From Camellia lanceoleosa (taxonomy: Eukaryota; Streptophyta; Magnoliopsida; Ericales; Theaceae), in the NCBI GenBank assembly GCA_025200525.1, contig CM045762.1, positions 74,707,217 through 74,771,216 on the forward strand: a stretch of DNA of 64,000 nt, in the 5' to 3' direction. A model generated the notes under the pieces. The model did no database searches, was not told where the DNA came from, and saw nothing but the letters and a program-made list of their open reading frames with translations. A program made the position numbers and the translations under genes. Shown here piece by piece: positions 1 through 11,140 of the stretch; the stretch's first letter is position 1; each line of letters starts with the position of its first letter.

Positions 1-291
1 AAAATTGAAGATTGTAGGTTGGAATATCTCTTCTCCCTGTCCTGTGCAAGAGGATTTCCACGACTCCAGACATTAGAAATATTTGATTGTGAGATGATGG
101 AAGCAATTGTTAGAACTGAAGAAGGAAAATATGAAGATGAACTCTCCAGTCCGGTAATTAATTTCAGTCAGTTGGAATATTTGCATCTCAAGAATCTACC
201 CAAGCTCATAAGCTTCTACCCCAAAGTGGAAAAGATGTCAACATCGGAAGGAAATTCTTCTACCCAGGCACAATTTTTGTTTAATGAAAAG
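1..291 (+). CDS. LRR exon, 3' part, of a CNL-type resistance gene
   Basis: The frame is open from base 1 to 291 (97 codons) and ends at AAAAG|GTATGC, a good plant donor in phase 0. The translation shows the irregular LRRs of RPS2/At4g27190-like CC-NBS-LRR proteins: 'FPRLQTLEIFDCEMMEAIV', an acidic loop, then 'FSQLEYLHLKNLPKLISFY', ending 'QFLFNEK'. These line up with the second half of each exon in the array from 28610 (compare 'CPKMEAIV', 'FSQL', 'PLFNHQ'). The exon start is outside the window. In this family LRRs give recognition specificity and hold the NB-ARC switch off in the cytosol. The sequence is clearly diverged from the array exons, so it is probably the older upstream LRR exon of the same gene, or else the last exon fragment of a neighbouring paralogue. 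Confidence 0.8.
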
Positions 292-430
292 GTATGCTTT
301 ATCTATACCCTTTTTATTTGCTTTAATCCATTATATCTAGTTATTATAAAATGCTTTATGCATTAGGAATACAATCAAACAGTGCTAGGGTATTTTTAAT
401 AAAAGTCAATATTGTTAATCCCTAATTCTA

Positions 431-579
431 TGTTTGGTTGGGAGATTTGGGGAGGGATTTAGAAAGGGAAATAGAAAAGGTAGGTGAAATGTGAATAAAA
501 TATGTATATATTTCACATAATTTCACACACCTTTTCTCTTTCTCTTTCCAAATCCTTCCCCAAATCCCCCAACCAAACA
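431..579. mobile_element. Foldback MITE, 149 bp
   Basis: The ends are perfect inverted repeats (TGTTTGGTT and AACCAAACA). The arms stay complementary with few mismatches for about 60 bp on each side (GGGAGATTTGGGGAGG against CCTTCCCCAAATCCCCC), around an AT-rich loop near 500-515. It has no coding capacity. Size and structure fit a miniature inverted-repeat transposon mobilised in trans by a DNA transposase. I could not identify a confident target-site duplication, so the superfamily is open. Confidence 0.7.
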
Positions 580-1567
580 CACCATAAAAAAATCACCAAA
601 TGGTTGGTCACACCGTGGCAAGCATGAAATAATTACAACAAATTAAGATTTTAAAAATAATTAGTCATTTTGGGGACAAAAATTTGATTTTTAAAACTCT
701 TTCTCCCTTCCCTCTATAAATGAAGAGAAATATCAATTATTTCTATTATTTCATTTCCACGTCAAATTTAATTAATCATTTTTATTGTCACCAGGTATTC
801 CAAATGAAGTTTTAGGGATTGGTTTACTTTTAGATTTGCTACTAAACAAAATTAATGTGCTCCTACCTAGCCCCTACCCATAATCTATATGAAGTAAAAT
901 TTAGATTAAGCCCCAAAGCATTAATCTAAATTTTTTATTTTAAATGTTAAAAATACGCATTACATAGAAATATTGGTCCATCTAACTGTATACAATAATG
1001 TGACTTTCCAAACTAGTTCAAATATATGTTGACAGGTAAATTAACCTAGTAAAAAACTTATGCAGCATGCTTGTGTGGTTTTTTCTTTTTTTAAATAAAA
1101 AAATCGATAGAAGATTAATTATAAATATGTGGAATACTATATCAAACTTGACAATTAAAATTCAACACTAGACAAAGCCATATATTGTATCAATGGAAAA
1201 TGCCAATTGAATTGTGATACACACAATAGCTCGAAAATTTCCAAAATTCTAACGTCTATGCTATGAAAAACTTTTGAGACTCCCAAAAAAGGTTCTTTTA
1301 ATTTGATCAACGACAATGGTATGATCTGTTAAGTGTCAATTTTTAATTTATCACAAATCTAGTCATATAAGACATAACTGCCTTACCACATCATTTTGGA
1401 TGAATTATAATATTTAAATTGTGCTTTTCTAACATTTCTATTATAAAATTTAATAGTAAATGGGATTCAAACTCAAATATTACCATCAAGCCTAGACACC
1501 AGAAAATATACTCTTATTTAGGAGATTCTATAATTTTCTAATTTCAATATTCTAGGTGGAATTTATG

Positions 1568-1750
1568 GGTTGTTTGAAAAGTGCTAGATTAGTATACTTT
1601 TTGACTTTTTACGAAAAAACATAAAATATGAGTTGGGTTTGAAGTGATGTGGTAAAGAGGTGATATAGCTAAAATAAGATGATTGTGACCCACATAGGAT
1701 AATGTGCTAAAATAGCATATGCTATTCTTAACACATGCCAAACAAGTACT
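1568..1750. mobile_element. Possible degenerate MITE
   Basis: The left end GGGTTGTTTG and the right end CCAAACAAGTAC are partly complementary (shared TTGTTTG), with further patchy complementarity inward. The ends and length suit an old hAT-like MITE, but mismatches are many and no target duplication is obvious. Confidence 0.3.
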
Positions 1751-3258
1751 TAATGTGTTTTTAAGTTGGGAAATTCCACAATATACACCATTTAAAATGA
1801 TTATTTTAGTAATGATTCATGAGATCATATGCGTCCCTAATTATGTCATTTTCCTCTTTAGTTATGATCTATTTTTTTCTTTAGTAATAACATTATTTTA
1901 GTTTTGGCTTATGAGATTTTTGGTTATACCTTATGTGGTGTTTGGTTGTTATTATTATTATTATTATTAAGTTATGACTCAGAAAGTATAGAATTATGTA
2001 ATTTTTTTCTTTAGTCATAAAGTGCATATTTGAAAGGTGTGTATCATAATATTTCTCCTTTTAAGTCTGAACAACTTTTTGCCATCTAAAAAAAAAGTTT
2101 GAACAACTTTCTTCAACACACCACATTTTCCTACTAAAAGTGAAGGATTATATAATTTGTATGTTTTAACTGAATTTAGGCCGGGTAATTGATGAAATGA
2201 AGAATTTAATAATTTTGTTAAATTGTGCTAAGGTGCCGGGAAAATAATTATGGTATGACAATATCGTTTTTATTCCTTTTTAGGATAAAATTGTACTACA
2301 CCCGTGGTATGCACGGGTTGTATTTATAATTATTTGTATATATATGAATTGTGATTTTTAAATTTTTTAGCACACAAAAAAAGGAATATAACAAATGCTG
2401 CATATCTTCAATCAATTGTTTTATATTTGCTTTTATTCAAAATTTAAATATAACGTAAGAGCAAAATTTATAACTAAATTAAGGAAAAATTTATTTCTAA
2501 CGATATTTTTTTACTTCTATATAAATACTTAAAAAAATAAACCTGATAAAAAGAAGTCAATATAATATTATACATTAATTAAAAAAATGTGGTTATCAAT
2601 TATGCTTCCATAAATTTACTATAGTTTTAATTTCAATTTAAAAAAAAAAAAAAAAAAAACTATTTTAATAGCATTTTATTTAGTTAGTACCAAATAGAAT
2701 TTTCTTAGCAAAAATGAAAGTTATAAAATTTTGTTATAAATTTTCAAATGTCTATTGTTAAATATTCTATTCTACTTGCTTGTTTGTTTGCTTGCTTGCT
2801 TGATTTGGGGGTTTTGATCTTTGATCTTTGCTCCACATTAATCGTATTATTTTATTTATTTTTCTTCTTCTTACTTGATTTTCACATGATACTTCTTTCA
2901 TAGTGCATCTCTGAGTGTATTAATGAAAACAATATACACTTAAAATGCACAAAACTACAATATATAGAAGAAAAAAAAGAGAGTAAGTAATTGTCCAAAA
3001 CTAAAACTACTTTAAGAAAAAATAAAAATATAAAAACAAAAATGAAATTGTTTGAAATAGAAAATAATTTATTTGTTTATTAATTGATTTTTAAAAATAA
3101 GCTTTTAAAGAAAACAAAGAAAACTATATAAAAAGTATAGAAACTAAACATAAAATATAATACAAAAAATAAATGAATTATATGATTTCAAGAAGTGAGA
3201 CTCACAAACAAATGTTGTAAAATCTTGTCTATTCATATATTTTTTGTGTGTGTTTTTT

Positions 3259-3817
3259 GTTAGGAAAAATATATGATTTCCCATAAGCAAATTAATCAAT
3301 GGGAATAAAAACTAATGCAGAAAAATTAAATCAACAAAGACATAAGAATTTTACATGGTTCCCTCAACGTGAGGTCCGTCCACGGGATCGAAATTCGATT
3401 CTACTATCAACCAAAAAGTTTCCAAACGATTACAAAATGAGACACGAATAGTCTCACAAACCACCTTTAGGTGAATTCCAAATAATCACAAATAAATAAG
3501 AGGAAAGACCTCACCAAATATATGAACAAAATTATTTTCGAAATAGAGTTGTAGAAGACCCAAAATAATAACCCAAATCAACTTTGAATCAAAGATAGCA
3601 ACAACATCAACAAATCAAACCCAAAGCATTGACCAAGCACCAAATTGAATATCAATCTGCATAGTCACCAAGGATGAATGAAAAACTTTATAGCTACAGT
3701 ACCTACCGAGGAAGAACACAATAATATATATATTGTTGAATCTTGGGTTTTTTTTTTTTTTTTTTCAAACCCTAACTGTTATCAAATTAACTATCAAATA
3801 CCTATTAGGATTCAAAA
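3259..3817 (-). mobile_element. Copia element Cp: 3' LTR, truncated
   Basis: It starts TGTTAGGAAAAATATATG. The first 120 bp or so match 8841-8979 closely (shared AATCAATGGGAATAAAAACT and CCACGGGATCGAAAT). Because the second copy lies next to a tRNA-Met primer site on the minus strand, these are the two LTRs of one minus-strand copia element, and this one is the 3' LTR. It is cut at 3817 where the gypsy LTR of G1 begins (TGTAACGCCCC). A poly-T tract lies near 3749-3767. Confidence 0.6.
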
Positions 3818-5554
3818 TGTAACGCCCCAAAATTTCTCTAACATAATCTAGGTATATCGACTAACATTCACTATAGAATAATAGCAATTCCCAAATCACC
3901 ATAACATTGATCAGTAAAGTTTGTACAAAATAGTCTCACATGCGAATTATACATTCAATGACATTACATACATGAATCTATAGCATGTGGAACGTCAAAT
4001 TCAAAAGTAAATAAAATGCCCTCGAGGGCTTACAAATTCCAAGACTTAAGCCCGGTTACATAAAAATAGTCTCTCGGACTCAAACAGTTATAGCCCTAGG
4101 CTTACAAAATACAATCACAACAAAACAGAGCCTTGTGCTCTATATACATATATCCACGCTCTAGATTGGCAAGTTCACCACATCTTTTCTTGCACCAAAA
4201 TCCCATAGGGGTGAGCATAAAGCCCAGTAGAGAAATCCTTAACACAGTATATACATTTTATACAAGTCTAAAGGAATGAGATGGGTATGTCATGTTGTGC
4301 TCTTTTGAAAGAAACTCACATTCTTCTCATCTTTAAAAAAAAAACATCATGTTCAATGATATTATGATATTTTTAACAAATTTAAAGTTTATCAATTTAA
4401 TACACGGGGCGGTAAATACGACTAAGGTAATCCCTAGGTTGGTGTCTGCAAGTAGGCATAACTAGCACTACTAAAAACCCCACTTTACCGATTGCTAACT
4501 GGAAGGGAAGTGGTACCTCCTCCACGCATGTTTCCGATTTTTCACTTCGGACACTCAGGCCAACTTAATCAATTCCATCTACACTTCATATTCGGACTTA
4601 CCAATGTATTTACCCCAAAACATTTCAATAAATTTCATTTCTCAACATTTATTTCTCAATGCAAGTTTCAAATCCCAAATCCAATGTTTACAATAAGCAA
4701 GGTATTTAGGGTGTTCATGCAACAATAATCCATGCAATGAAATGATCAATCGTGTAATGAGGTGATTATCCATACGATACATCGTTCTACCATTCTTTCC
4801 CACAAATTCTCCATTTGTGATAACAATTTCCACTTTTCTTTTCAATTCAATTCCACATATACAACATATGTATTTATATAGCTATCCAAATGTAGCAACA
4901 ATCCTACATCTCATGTATTCTCAACCTTTTGTTATTTCAAGATTATATACATATATACTTAAACAATAGATTCCAAGAAAATTTACTAATTCACATATAC
5001 TAAAAAGTTTGACATTTTGCATCCAATATCATGAAATTTCCACTTGAACATTCATTTAACACAAGTAAATTCATAATTTCTCAACATCCACCAAAACCCC
5101 CAAATTTCTAGGTTTTTCACCCAAACAATGCATTTCTTTATTTCTTGGTAAAATCTCACCAAAAACATCATTCTTAAAACAATGCAATTCAACTCCTCAA
5201 GAACATCTTTTTAAAGAGAGCAAGAGATGAACCCCTTTTTCAAACCACTAATTTCTTGAGTCAAAAACAAACTTTTAAATCAAACAAGGAGGAAACCTCG
5301 AAATTGACCAAAACTTACAAAAACATATATATAACTCCAAGAGAAATCCTTACCTCAAGTTCTTGGAGAGAAAGAGATGGAAGCCCTAAGATCAACGGTG
5401 ATGAAACCCGATCTTCATCGCACACAATGAAGCTCTAGCTTAGCTCTCCTACTTTAATCGAGGAACCAAGGTCAAAATGTTTAAGGATTTAAAGAAATCA
5501 AGGATTTAGTGGGTGTTGATGTAGGAAATATAGAGAGAAGGAGAAAAGGGTTTT

Positions 5555-5597
<43 letters not shown>

Positions 5598-5984
5598 GTA
5601 TAAAATGTTATACACTCAGCCCAAAGAAGAAAGAAAATGAAAATTTTCGGACACAGCGACTCCATCGTCGTCCCTCATCCCGCATGCGGCCCTCCTAATC
5701 CAAGACCTCCTCCAAAGACTGCATATATTGCAAGAAGCTAGCAATTCTCAGATTCCCAAGACGTATTTCCTCGGCCCAAACCCTGGCACTCCGGACCAAA
5801 CCCTTACCCTCTGAAACAAGTGGAATTCAACACCGGAATAAACAAGAACAAAGTTTTGAGAAAAACTCCCGAACACAACAAACCCAAATGATTAACAAGC
5901 TTCTGAGTCAAACCGACAACCCAACACGGCCAACCCAAAGTTAAACGAGGGAAAACGAAACGAGTAGCGCACTCGGTCATCACA
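3818..5984 (-). mobile_element. Gypsy element G1: 3' LTR
   Basis: Read on plus it begins TGTAACGCCCCAAAAT and ends GGTCATCACA (canonical TG...CA, 2,167 bp). It is followed at once by ACCTCCCCACC, the complement of a polypurine tract, and then by the end of a gypsy pol region, which fixes it as the 3' LTR of a minus-strand element. It carries the LTR core found in several elements here: a GCCCTCGAGGGC palindrome near 4019 and GGGTGAGCATAAAGCCCAG near 4209. A (GA)n run lies at 5556-5595. No matching 5' LTR remains in place. Confidence 0.75.
5556..5595. repeat. (GA)n microsatellite, 40 bp
   Basis: Uninterrupted AG dinucleotides lie inside the G1 LTR. In element orientation this is a CT-rich tract, common in plant gypsy LTRs upstream of the transcription start. 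Confidence 0.9.
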
Positions 5985-6300
5985 ACCTCCCCACCATAGG
6001 AAATTTTGTCCTTGAAATTGAATCGGCTACTCAAACAAAAGAGTCTCTAGCAATCACAACCGTTTTATTTCGATTCAAATCACAAAATAGATTTTCAAAC
6101 AACAATTACTATTATCATCATGGTTCCCAAGTGTCCTAGTTACAATGTTAACAACAACGATTCATGTGCATGAAGTCTTCCAACAAGATAATGGCAATTC
6201 ATAACAATTCCAATTTTCAAAATAATACTACATAATCAGCAACTTTGATACATTTCCCTCCAACATTAGGGAATAATACAAACTAAAATAACTAAGCATT
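5985..6300 (-). other. G1 3' untranslated region and polypurine tract
   Basis: Non-coding DNA between the pol stop and the 3' LTR. The complement of 5985-5997 is the purine-rich GGTGGGGAGGT that primes plus-strand DNA synthesis. Just upstream the frame 'FNFKDKISYGGEVV' echoes the 'FEDEIL'-type tail seen next to the G2 3' LTR. Confidence 0.6.
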
Positions 6301-7170
6301 TCAAAACAAATCTGGATACTTGGAGTGGACCTTCTCTTCTCGTTCCCAAGTTGCCTCCTCAACCCCATGATGTCTCCACAACACCTTTACTAACGATATG
6401 GTTTTGCCTTGTAGCACTTGTTCTTGGGTATCTAGTATTTGAACCAGTCGCTCTTCGTAAGAGGCATCCTTATCTACCTTCAATCCAACCCAATCTAGTA
6501 CATGAGAAGGGTCGGGCTCATACTTCGTAAGCATAGACACATGAAACACCTTGTGAACCCCTGAAAGTTGTGGCAGTAAGGCCAACCAGTACGCCACTTC
6601 CCATATTCTCTCCAATATCTCGAAAGGCCCAATAAACCTCAGAGACAACTGACCTCTCTTACCGAATCTCAACAAACCTCGCCTAGGTGAGATCTTAAGG
6701 AAAACATGGTCACCCACTTTGAAAGACAAAGGTCGTCTCCTCTTATCGGCATAACTTTTTTGTCAGCTTTGGGCCGTAGCTAACCTCTTCTAAATGAGAG
6801 CAACTTTCTCAGTTGTCTCCCTAACAATTTCTGGACCCAATAACGGTGTATCCCCCACCTCGGCCCAACAAACCGGTTATCTACAAGGTCGGCCATACAA
6901 GGCCTCAAACGGTGCCATCTCGATGCTAGCTTGGTAACTATTGTTATAGGCAAACTCAATCAACGATAAGTGCCTCTCCCAAGACCCCTTGAAATCGAGG
7001 ACGCAAGCTCTAAGCATGTCTTCCAAAATTTGAATGGTACGCTCCGACTGTCCATCGGTTTAAAGTGGTAAGCGGTGCAAAAGGTCAACTTAGTTCCCAA
7101 CGCCTCTTGAAGTCTTTGCCACAACTAGGCAGTAAAATGAGGATCTCTATCCGATACAATGGTTACCAGA
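6301..7170 (-). pseudogene. G1 gypsy integrase core, C-terminus and chromodomain
   Basis: Reading the minus strand from about 7170 to 6301 gives the second half of a Ty3/gypsy integrase: 'TIVSDRDPHFTA' with the second catalytic Asp, '[19 protein letters not shown]' with the catalytic Glu, then '[12 protein letters not shown]', '[11 protein letters not shown]', and 'FKVGDHVFLKISP'. The last 142 codons are open (6729 to 6301). They end in a chromodomain-like 'VLWRHHGVEEATWERE' and 'KYPDLF', typical of plant chromoviruses (Tekay/Del-like, by inference). In-frame stops after 'FTA', before 'TDGQ' and elsewhere make it non-functional. It begins abruptly at about 7170, where copia sequence takes over. 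Gag, protease, RT and RNase H of G1 are missing. Confidence 0.85.
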
Positions 7171-7360
7171 ACTCTAGAACTTGATCTTTAGTTTTTAGTA
7201 TAAAAGCCCAAACTTTCCTTAAATAATCATCAATGAAAATAGCAAAATAAAGTGCACCACTATGTGTTCTAACTTTTAAAGGACTAGAAACATCCGAATG
7301 AATCAACTCCAAAACATTTTCTTTTCTAGAAGCAACATTTTTATGAAAAGAAACTCTATG
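7171..7360 (-). pseudogene. Copia Cp integrase N-terminal fragment
   Basis: Minus-strand reading continues from the GAG-pre-integrase frame through a stop into 'HRVSFHKNVASRKENVLEL', 'IHSDV' and 'GALYFAIFIDDYLRKVW', the start of a copia rve domain with its first catalytic Asp (IHSDV). It stops at about 7170 where G1 integrase sequence begins, so the rest of copia pol is gone. Confidence 0.7.
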
Positions 7361-7831
7361 TTATTTACCCGCCAAACAATGAACACAAGTTTTAAGATAT
7401 GTACCTTTCAAACTGAGTAAAAGTTCTTTCTTAAACAAAACTTGTAGCCCTTTTTCACTCATATGGCCAAGCCGCTTATGCCACAATTTGGTAGAAGTAT
7501 CATCTTCAAGTGCATTGACAACACCTTTACAAATTTTTCCTTGCATCGAATAAAGTGTATGAGTCTTCTTGCACTTAGCCACCACCAAAGAACCCTTTGT
7601 GAGCTTCCATATTTCGTCACCAAATTTGTTGTTGTAGCCTTCATCATCTAGCTTCCCAATAGAGATGAAATTGAGGCGAATGTCGGGAACATGCCTCACA
7701 TCTTTAAGTAACAACTTGCAGCCCAAATTGTTTTCCAAGCAAACATCACCCATGCCAATAATCTTGGACAAACCTTCATTACCCATTTGAACACATCCAA
7801 TCTCCTTTGATGTAGGTACTAAAGAAACCAA
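7361..7831 (-). pseudogene. Copia Cp GAG-pre-integrase segment
   Basis: An open frame of 156 codons with the hallmark 'LWHKRLGHMSEKGLQVL' and the zinc-site Cys pair 'CVHCLAGK' of the copia GAG-pre-integrase domain, preceded by 'LLLKDVRHVPDIRLNFIS' from the protease C-terminal part. Strand and order agree with the gag at 8725-8100 and the copia LTR at 8841. It ends in TAA where functional copia elements read on into integrase. Confidence 0.85.
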
Positions 7832-8072
7832 CTCGAGAAGTCACATGAAAAGAAGCATCGAAATCAATCACCCAATTGCTCTCTTGGCCCATAAAATTGA
7901 TACAATCATCTTCACAAACGACCATGAGATCATCGATAGTAACCGCCGTTGTGTCTTCTTGCTTCTTATCCACACTTTTGTCACGCCTTTTCTCCTTGTT
8001 CTTGAGCTTTCAGCATTCTCGCTTCATGTACCCTTTATCATGGCAATAATGGCACTCAATGTCTTTCTTTGA
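7832..8072 (-). pseudogene. Copia Cp zinc knuckle and protease start, mutated
   Basis: The minus strand encodes 'CHYCHDKGYMKREC', a CCHC knuckle with Tyr in place of the His, followed by an in-frame stop. Further on comes 'NWVIDFDASFHVTS', where copia proteases have WxxDSGAS. The catalytic DSG is DFD here, so the protease is dead. Confidence 0.7.
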
Positions 8073-8099
8073 AAAAGAACCATCTCTTGATTTGTCATG

Positions 8100-8725
8100 G
8101 CTTTGATCACGACCATGAGGAGTCTTACTCCTTTCCCTTGTTTTGCTCACGACCATGAGGAGTCTTACTCTTCTCCTTTGTTTTGCTTCGACCTCTCACA
8201 ACAAATGCTTCTGAATGAGAGAAACCCGCTGATTTTCTTATAGTTTCTTCATTCAATAAGATACTAGTGACTGGGCTCATTGTGACAACTCCAACGGGTG
8301 CCGAATTACTAACCGTCACAACCAAAGTCTCCCAACTTTTGGGCAAAGATAAGTAGCATCAAAGCCTGCAACTCATCATCAAAAATAATTTTCATAGAAG
8401 TAAGTTGGTTAACAATACTCTTTATTTCATTCAAGTGTTCCGGAATGGGGCTACCATCTTTATATTTTAAATTAACCAACTTTCGAAACATAAAAGCTTT
8501 ATTTGTGGCTAATTTTCTATCATAAAGACCTAATTTTTTCCATAAATCATGTGTTGAAGTTTTAGTAGCAACATGATGAAACACACTGTCATCAATCCAT
8601 TGACGGATAACACCAACGACTTTTCGATTAAGCCTCTTCCATTCATCATCTTTCATACCCTCGGGTTTGCTACTATTACCCTCAATAAGCCCATACAAAT
8701 CTTTGCAAAATAATAGGTCCTCCAT
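8100..8725 (-). pseudogene. Copia Cp gag (UBN2-type)
   Basis: The frame from 8725 down to 8309 reads 'WKRLNRKVVGVIRQWIDDSV' and 'LWKKLGLYDRKLATNKAFMF', characteristic of plant copia gag (UBN2/retrotran_gag_2). It then shifts frame near 8310-8346 and continues 'SWETLVVTVSNSAPVGVVT'. Upstream of 8725 'SSFNGSNWVT' marks the usual N-terminus with a stop between. A tandem duplication of roughly 39 bp (ACGACCATGAGGAGTCTTAC twice, 8112-8170) lies in the linker before the zinc knuckle. Confidence 0.8.
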
Positions 8726-8828
8726 TTGAGTTTTTCAAGTTACCCAGTTGCTTCCATTGAAGCTAGACATATGACCCACATTCCTCTCCATTAATTTACG
8801 CAAATAAATAAACCCAAATAAACCGTAA

Positions 8829-8840
8829 GCTCTGATACCA
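8829..8840 (-). other. Copia Cp primer-binding site
   Basis: The minus strand reads TGGTATCAGAGC, complementary to the 3' end of initiator tRNA-Met, directly beside the LTR at 8841. This fixes the orientation of Cp. Confidence 0.85.
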
Positions 8841-8979
8841 GTTAGTAGGAAAAATGTATGATTTCTCACAAGTAAATCAATCAATGGGAATAAAAACTAA
8901 TGTAGAAAAATTAAATCAACAAAGACACAAGAATTTTACGTGGTTTCCTCAATGTGAGATATGTCCACGGGATCGAAAT
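8841..8979 (-). mobile_element. Copia Cp 5' LTR, truncated
   Basis: Matches the first 120-140 bp of 3259-3390 with small differences. It is cut at about 8979 (GATCGAAATA|GGGTGAGCC), where sequence of the G2 gypsy LTR begins in mid-LTR, so the junction is a recombination or deletion scar rather than a clean insertion. Confidence 0.7.
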
Positions 8980-10717
8980 AGGGTGAGCCAAAGCTTAGTA
9001 GAAACAATCTAACACAATATATGAGGTTTAACAAAGATATAAGTGTCAAGTGTATATTCAATATCTATGGCAAAACATTCATTCTCCACATGACCATATG
9101 GTTTCGATGTTCACATCTCAATCCATTCCCATCTATTCATTTGAAGTTAATTCATTTCATTTCAATTCATGGGCCAAATTCATAATTCTCCGAATAACCT
9201 AACTGAGACTACAACTCAGTGGTTCTCAATCAACACAATCGTCATACAAGCACTTCAATCTTGTCATTTTACGAAAATTTTGTCTGCTAGATCAGCACCC
9301 ATGTATGCACATGATTTCGGGACTTTCACCCTAGACACTTTGGCCAACTTAATTTCAATGGAGTCCATCCCTTATTTCCTCCCAAAACATGGAGTACATC
9401 CATTTTCTCCTCTCAAAACATTATACACATACAATGTATTTAAAAGTACCGTAATATTCAATGATTATAACCTATACATATTCAATGCCTTAACATACTG
9501 TCATATTCAATGACACCAATGAAATGGTTAGTTTCAATTCACTTAATCCTCATGCAATTTCTATAACAATCATAGCTATCCTTCACCGATAGCCCAATAC
9601 AAATATTTCTAAACAAATATTCAATCTCAAGACAGATAATTTATTCAAATTTCTGTAGGAGCGAGATAACGCATATTCGGCTCCACCATTTATATCAGCA
9701 ACTATCCAATTCCATGTTACCATAATCAATTTCGTTTATTTATACAAGACACAAATTGACCCATCTAGGGCACAACTCCCATTCTTACAAATATTAACCC
9801 AAGTGTCCAAATCAACCCTTTTTCAACAACATACCTTTACATCTATACCCAAACCATTTTTACCAATTACATTTGAAAACCCCTCTTTCATTCCACACCC
9901 AAACCCTAGGTTCATCCACAAATATCCCCAATATTCCACCATTTATACATAACAATGAATAATTAGGCTAAAAATCATATTAAGGTGTAAAATATCCTTA
10001 CCTTAAGCTTAGAAGAGCAAATGGAGAAATGGAGGATCTTTAAAGACGCCGAAATCAAACTTCAATTGGACTAAAAGGAAGCTCTTGTGATGCACTATCT
10101 TTTTAACAAAGGTACACGGGTGTAGAGATCACTAGATCTAGGTGTAAATGTAAAAAGAGAGAGTATCTTAGAAAGAAAGGGTCTCAACTTTAGGTTTTGG
10201 AAAGAAAAGATTTGAAAAAGTGATGTAGAAAGTCATTTTCACGATCTGATATACGCACAGTCTGCTCAAGCGCAAAAGTTGACGCTCGAGCGTCAGACAC
10301 AATAAGTTGTTCCGCTCGAGCGCAAGAAGTTCCGCTCGAGCGCATAATACACACCTCCAGTACTTTTGCAGACAATAGACAAACTGCTTAAGCACAAGAA
10401 AGGCCGCTCAAGCACACACCCCCTGGAGCTTAGGAAACGCCACTCGAGCGTAGAAAACATCCCTCCAGTATGTGCAAAGTACTGAGAGTTTGCAAATCCC
10501 ACTTGAGCGCAAGAAAGGCCGCTCAAGCGGAGGACCAAAATTCTGGGCAACACAAGGTTTGAAAACCAAGCAACTAACCTATTCCAAACACATTCAACAT
10601 GTCCAAATGACCAAATTTAAGGAGGAATAAAGAGAAAAAGACAATGAATAACATTCAGAAACTCTAAACCCGAGTGCGGACTACCATAAGTGTCGGGTCA
10701 AAATCGGGATTGCTATA
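8980..10717 (-). mobile_element. Gypsy element G2: 3' LTR, left end missing
   Basis: Closely matches 23019-24339 (shared GGGTGAGCCAAAGC, then the next 1.3 kb). Its right end reads GGGATTGCTATA, like the ends of LTRs A, C and D. It is followed by a run of C (10721-10738), which is the polypurine tract on the minus strand, so this is the 3' LTR of a minus-strand element. About 340 bp present at the start of the partner LTR (22641-23000) are missing. A cluster of CGCTCGAGCG-like palindromes lies at 10262-10535. Confidence 0.8.
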
Positions 10718-10720
10718 ACC

Positions 10721-10738
10721 TCCCCCCCCCCCCCCCCT
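10721..10738 (-). other. G2 polypurine tract
   Basis: A C-homopolymer on plus, so G-rich on the element strand, between the pol tail (minus strand 'FEDEIL') and the 3' LTR. It is the expected plus-strand primer of reverse transcription. Confidence 0.75.
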
Positions 10739-11140
10739 TAAAGAATTTCATCCTCGAAATTTCAAATCAAGCTCAAAATCATTATTAAACCATTCACAAC
10801 AATATTAGTATAGCCAATTCCACATCATGACCCACTTACCGGTCATCTATTCTTACCAACTTGATACACAAGTTCTAGTATCAAGTGTGCCAATTACAAT
10901 TCTCAAAACGTTTACAATGTTTAAATCAAACCCAAGTTCTTTTTCCAAACTTTACTCAATATATATACAATGCTCCCAAAAGTGATACAACACACACAAT
11001 ATTCCTTATTCTTAAAACATATACAATGTTTATATTGAATTCATGTTTCCAAACTCCCATAACATATACAATGTTCTCATAATTTAAAAGATATACAATG
11101 TTATTACATTTCATTAACATAATCAAAATCTCAATACATG
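10739..11140 (-). other. G2 region 3' of pol, with integrase deletion
   Basis: The integrase reading frame is lost at about 11140 ('GSDAIWLVP', where the core domain should continue). From there to the polypurine tract the sequence is non-coding except for the short 'KFRG/FEDEIL'-type tail at 10740-10760. About 1 kb or more of integrase core and C-terminus is therefore missing. Confidence 0.55.

Larger units (their letters stand above)
292..3258 (+). other. Intron or inter-exon DNA, AT-rich, no gene seen
   Basis: This follows the donor at 291. I see no coding frame with family resemblance. It holds a foldback MITE (431-579), a weaker MITE-like foldback (about 1568-1750), an (ATT)n run near 1949-1970, a poly-A run at 2639-2659, a GCTT/TGTT-rich stretch near 2775-2805 and a short GC-rich hairpin at 2300-2318. 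The remainder is unremarkable AT-rich sequence up to the copia LTR at about 3259. Confidence 0.6.

Noticed and set aside
10168..10553. Minus-strand frames with repeated 'CARAE/LRSSG' motifs, also at 17306-17738 and 20949-21200
   Set aside because: They are translations of the CGCTCGAGCG palindrome clusters in LTRs, not proteins.
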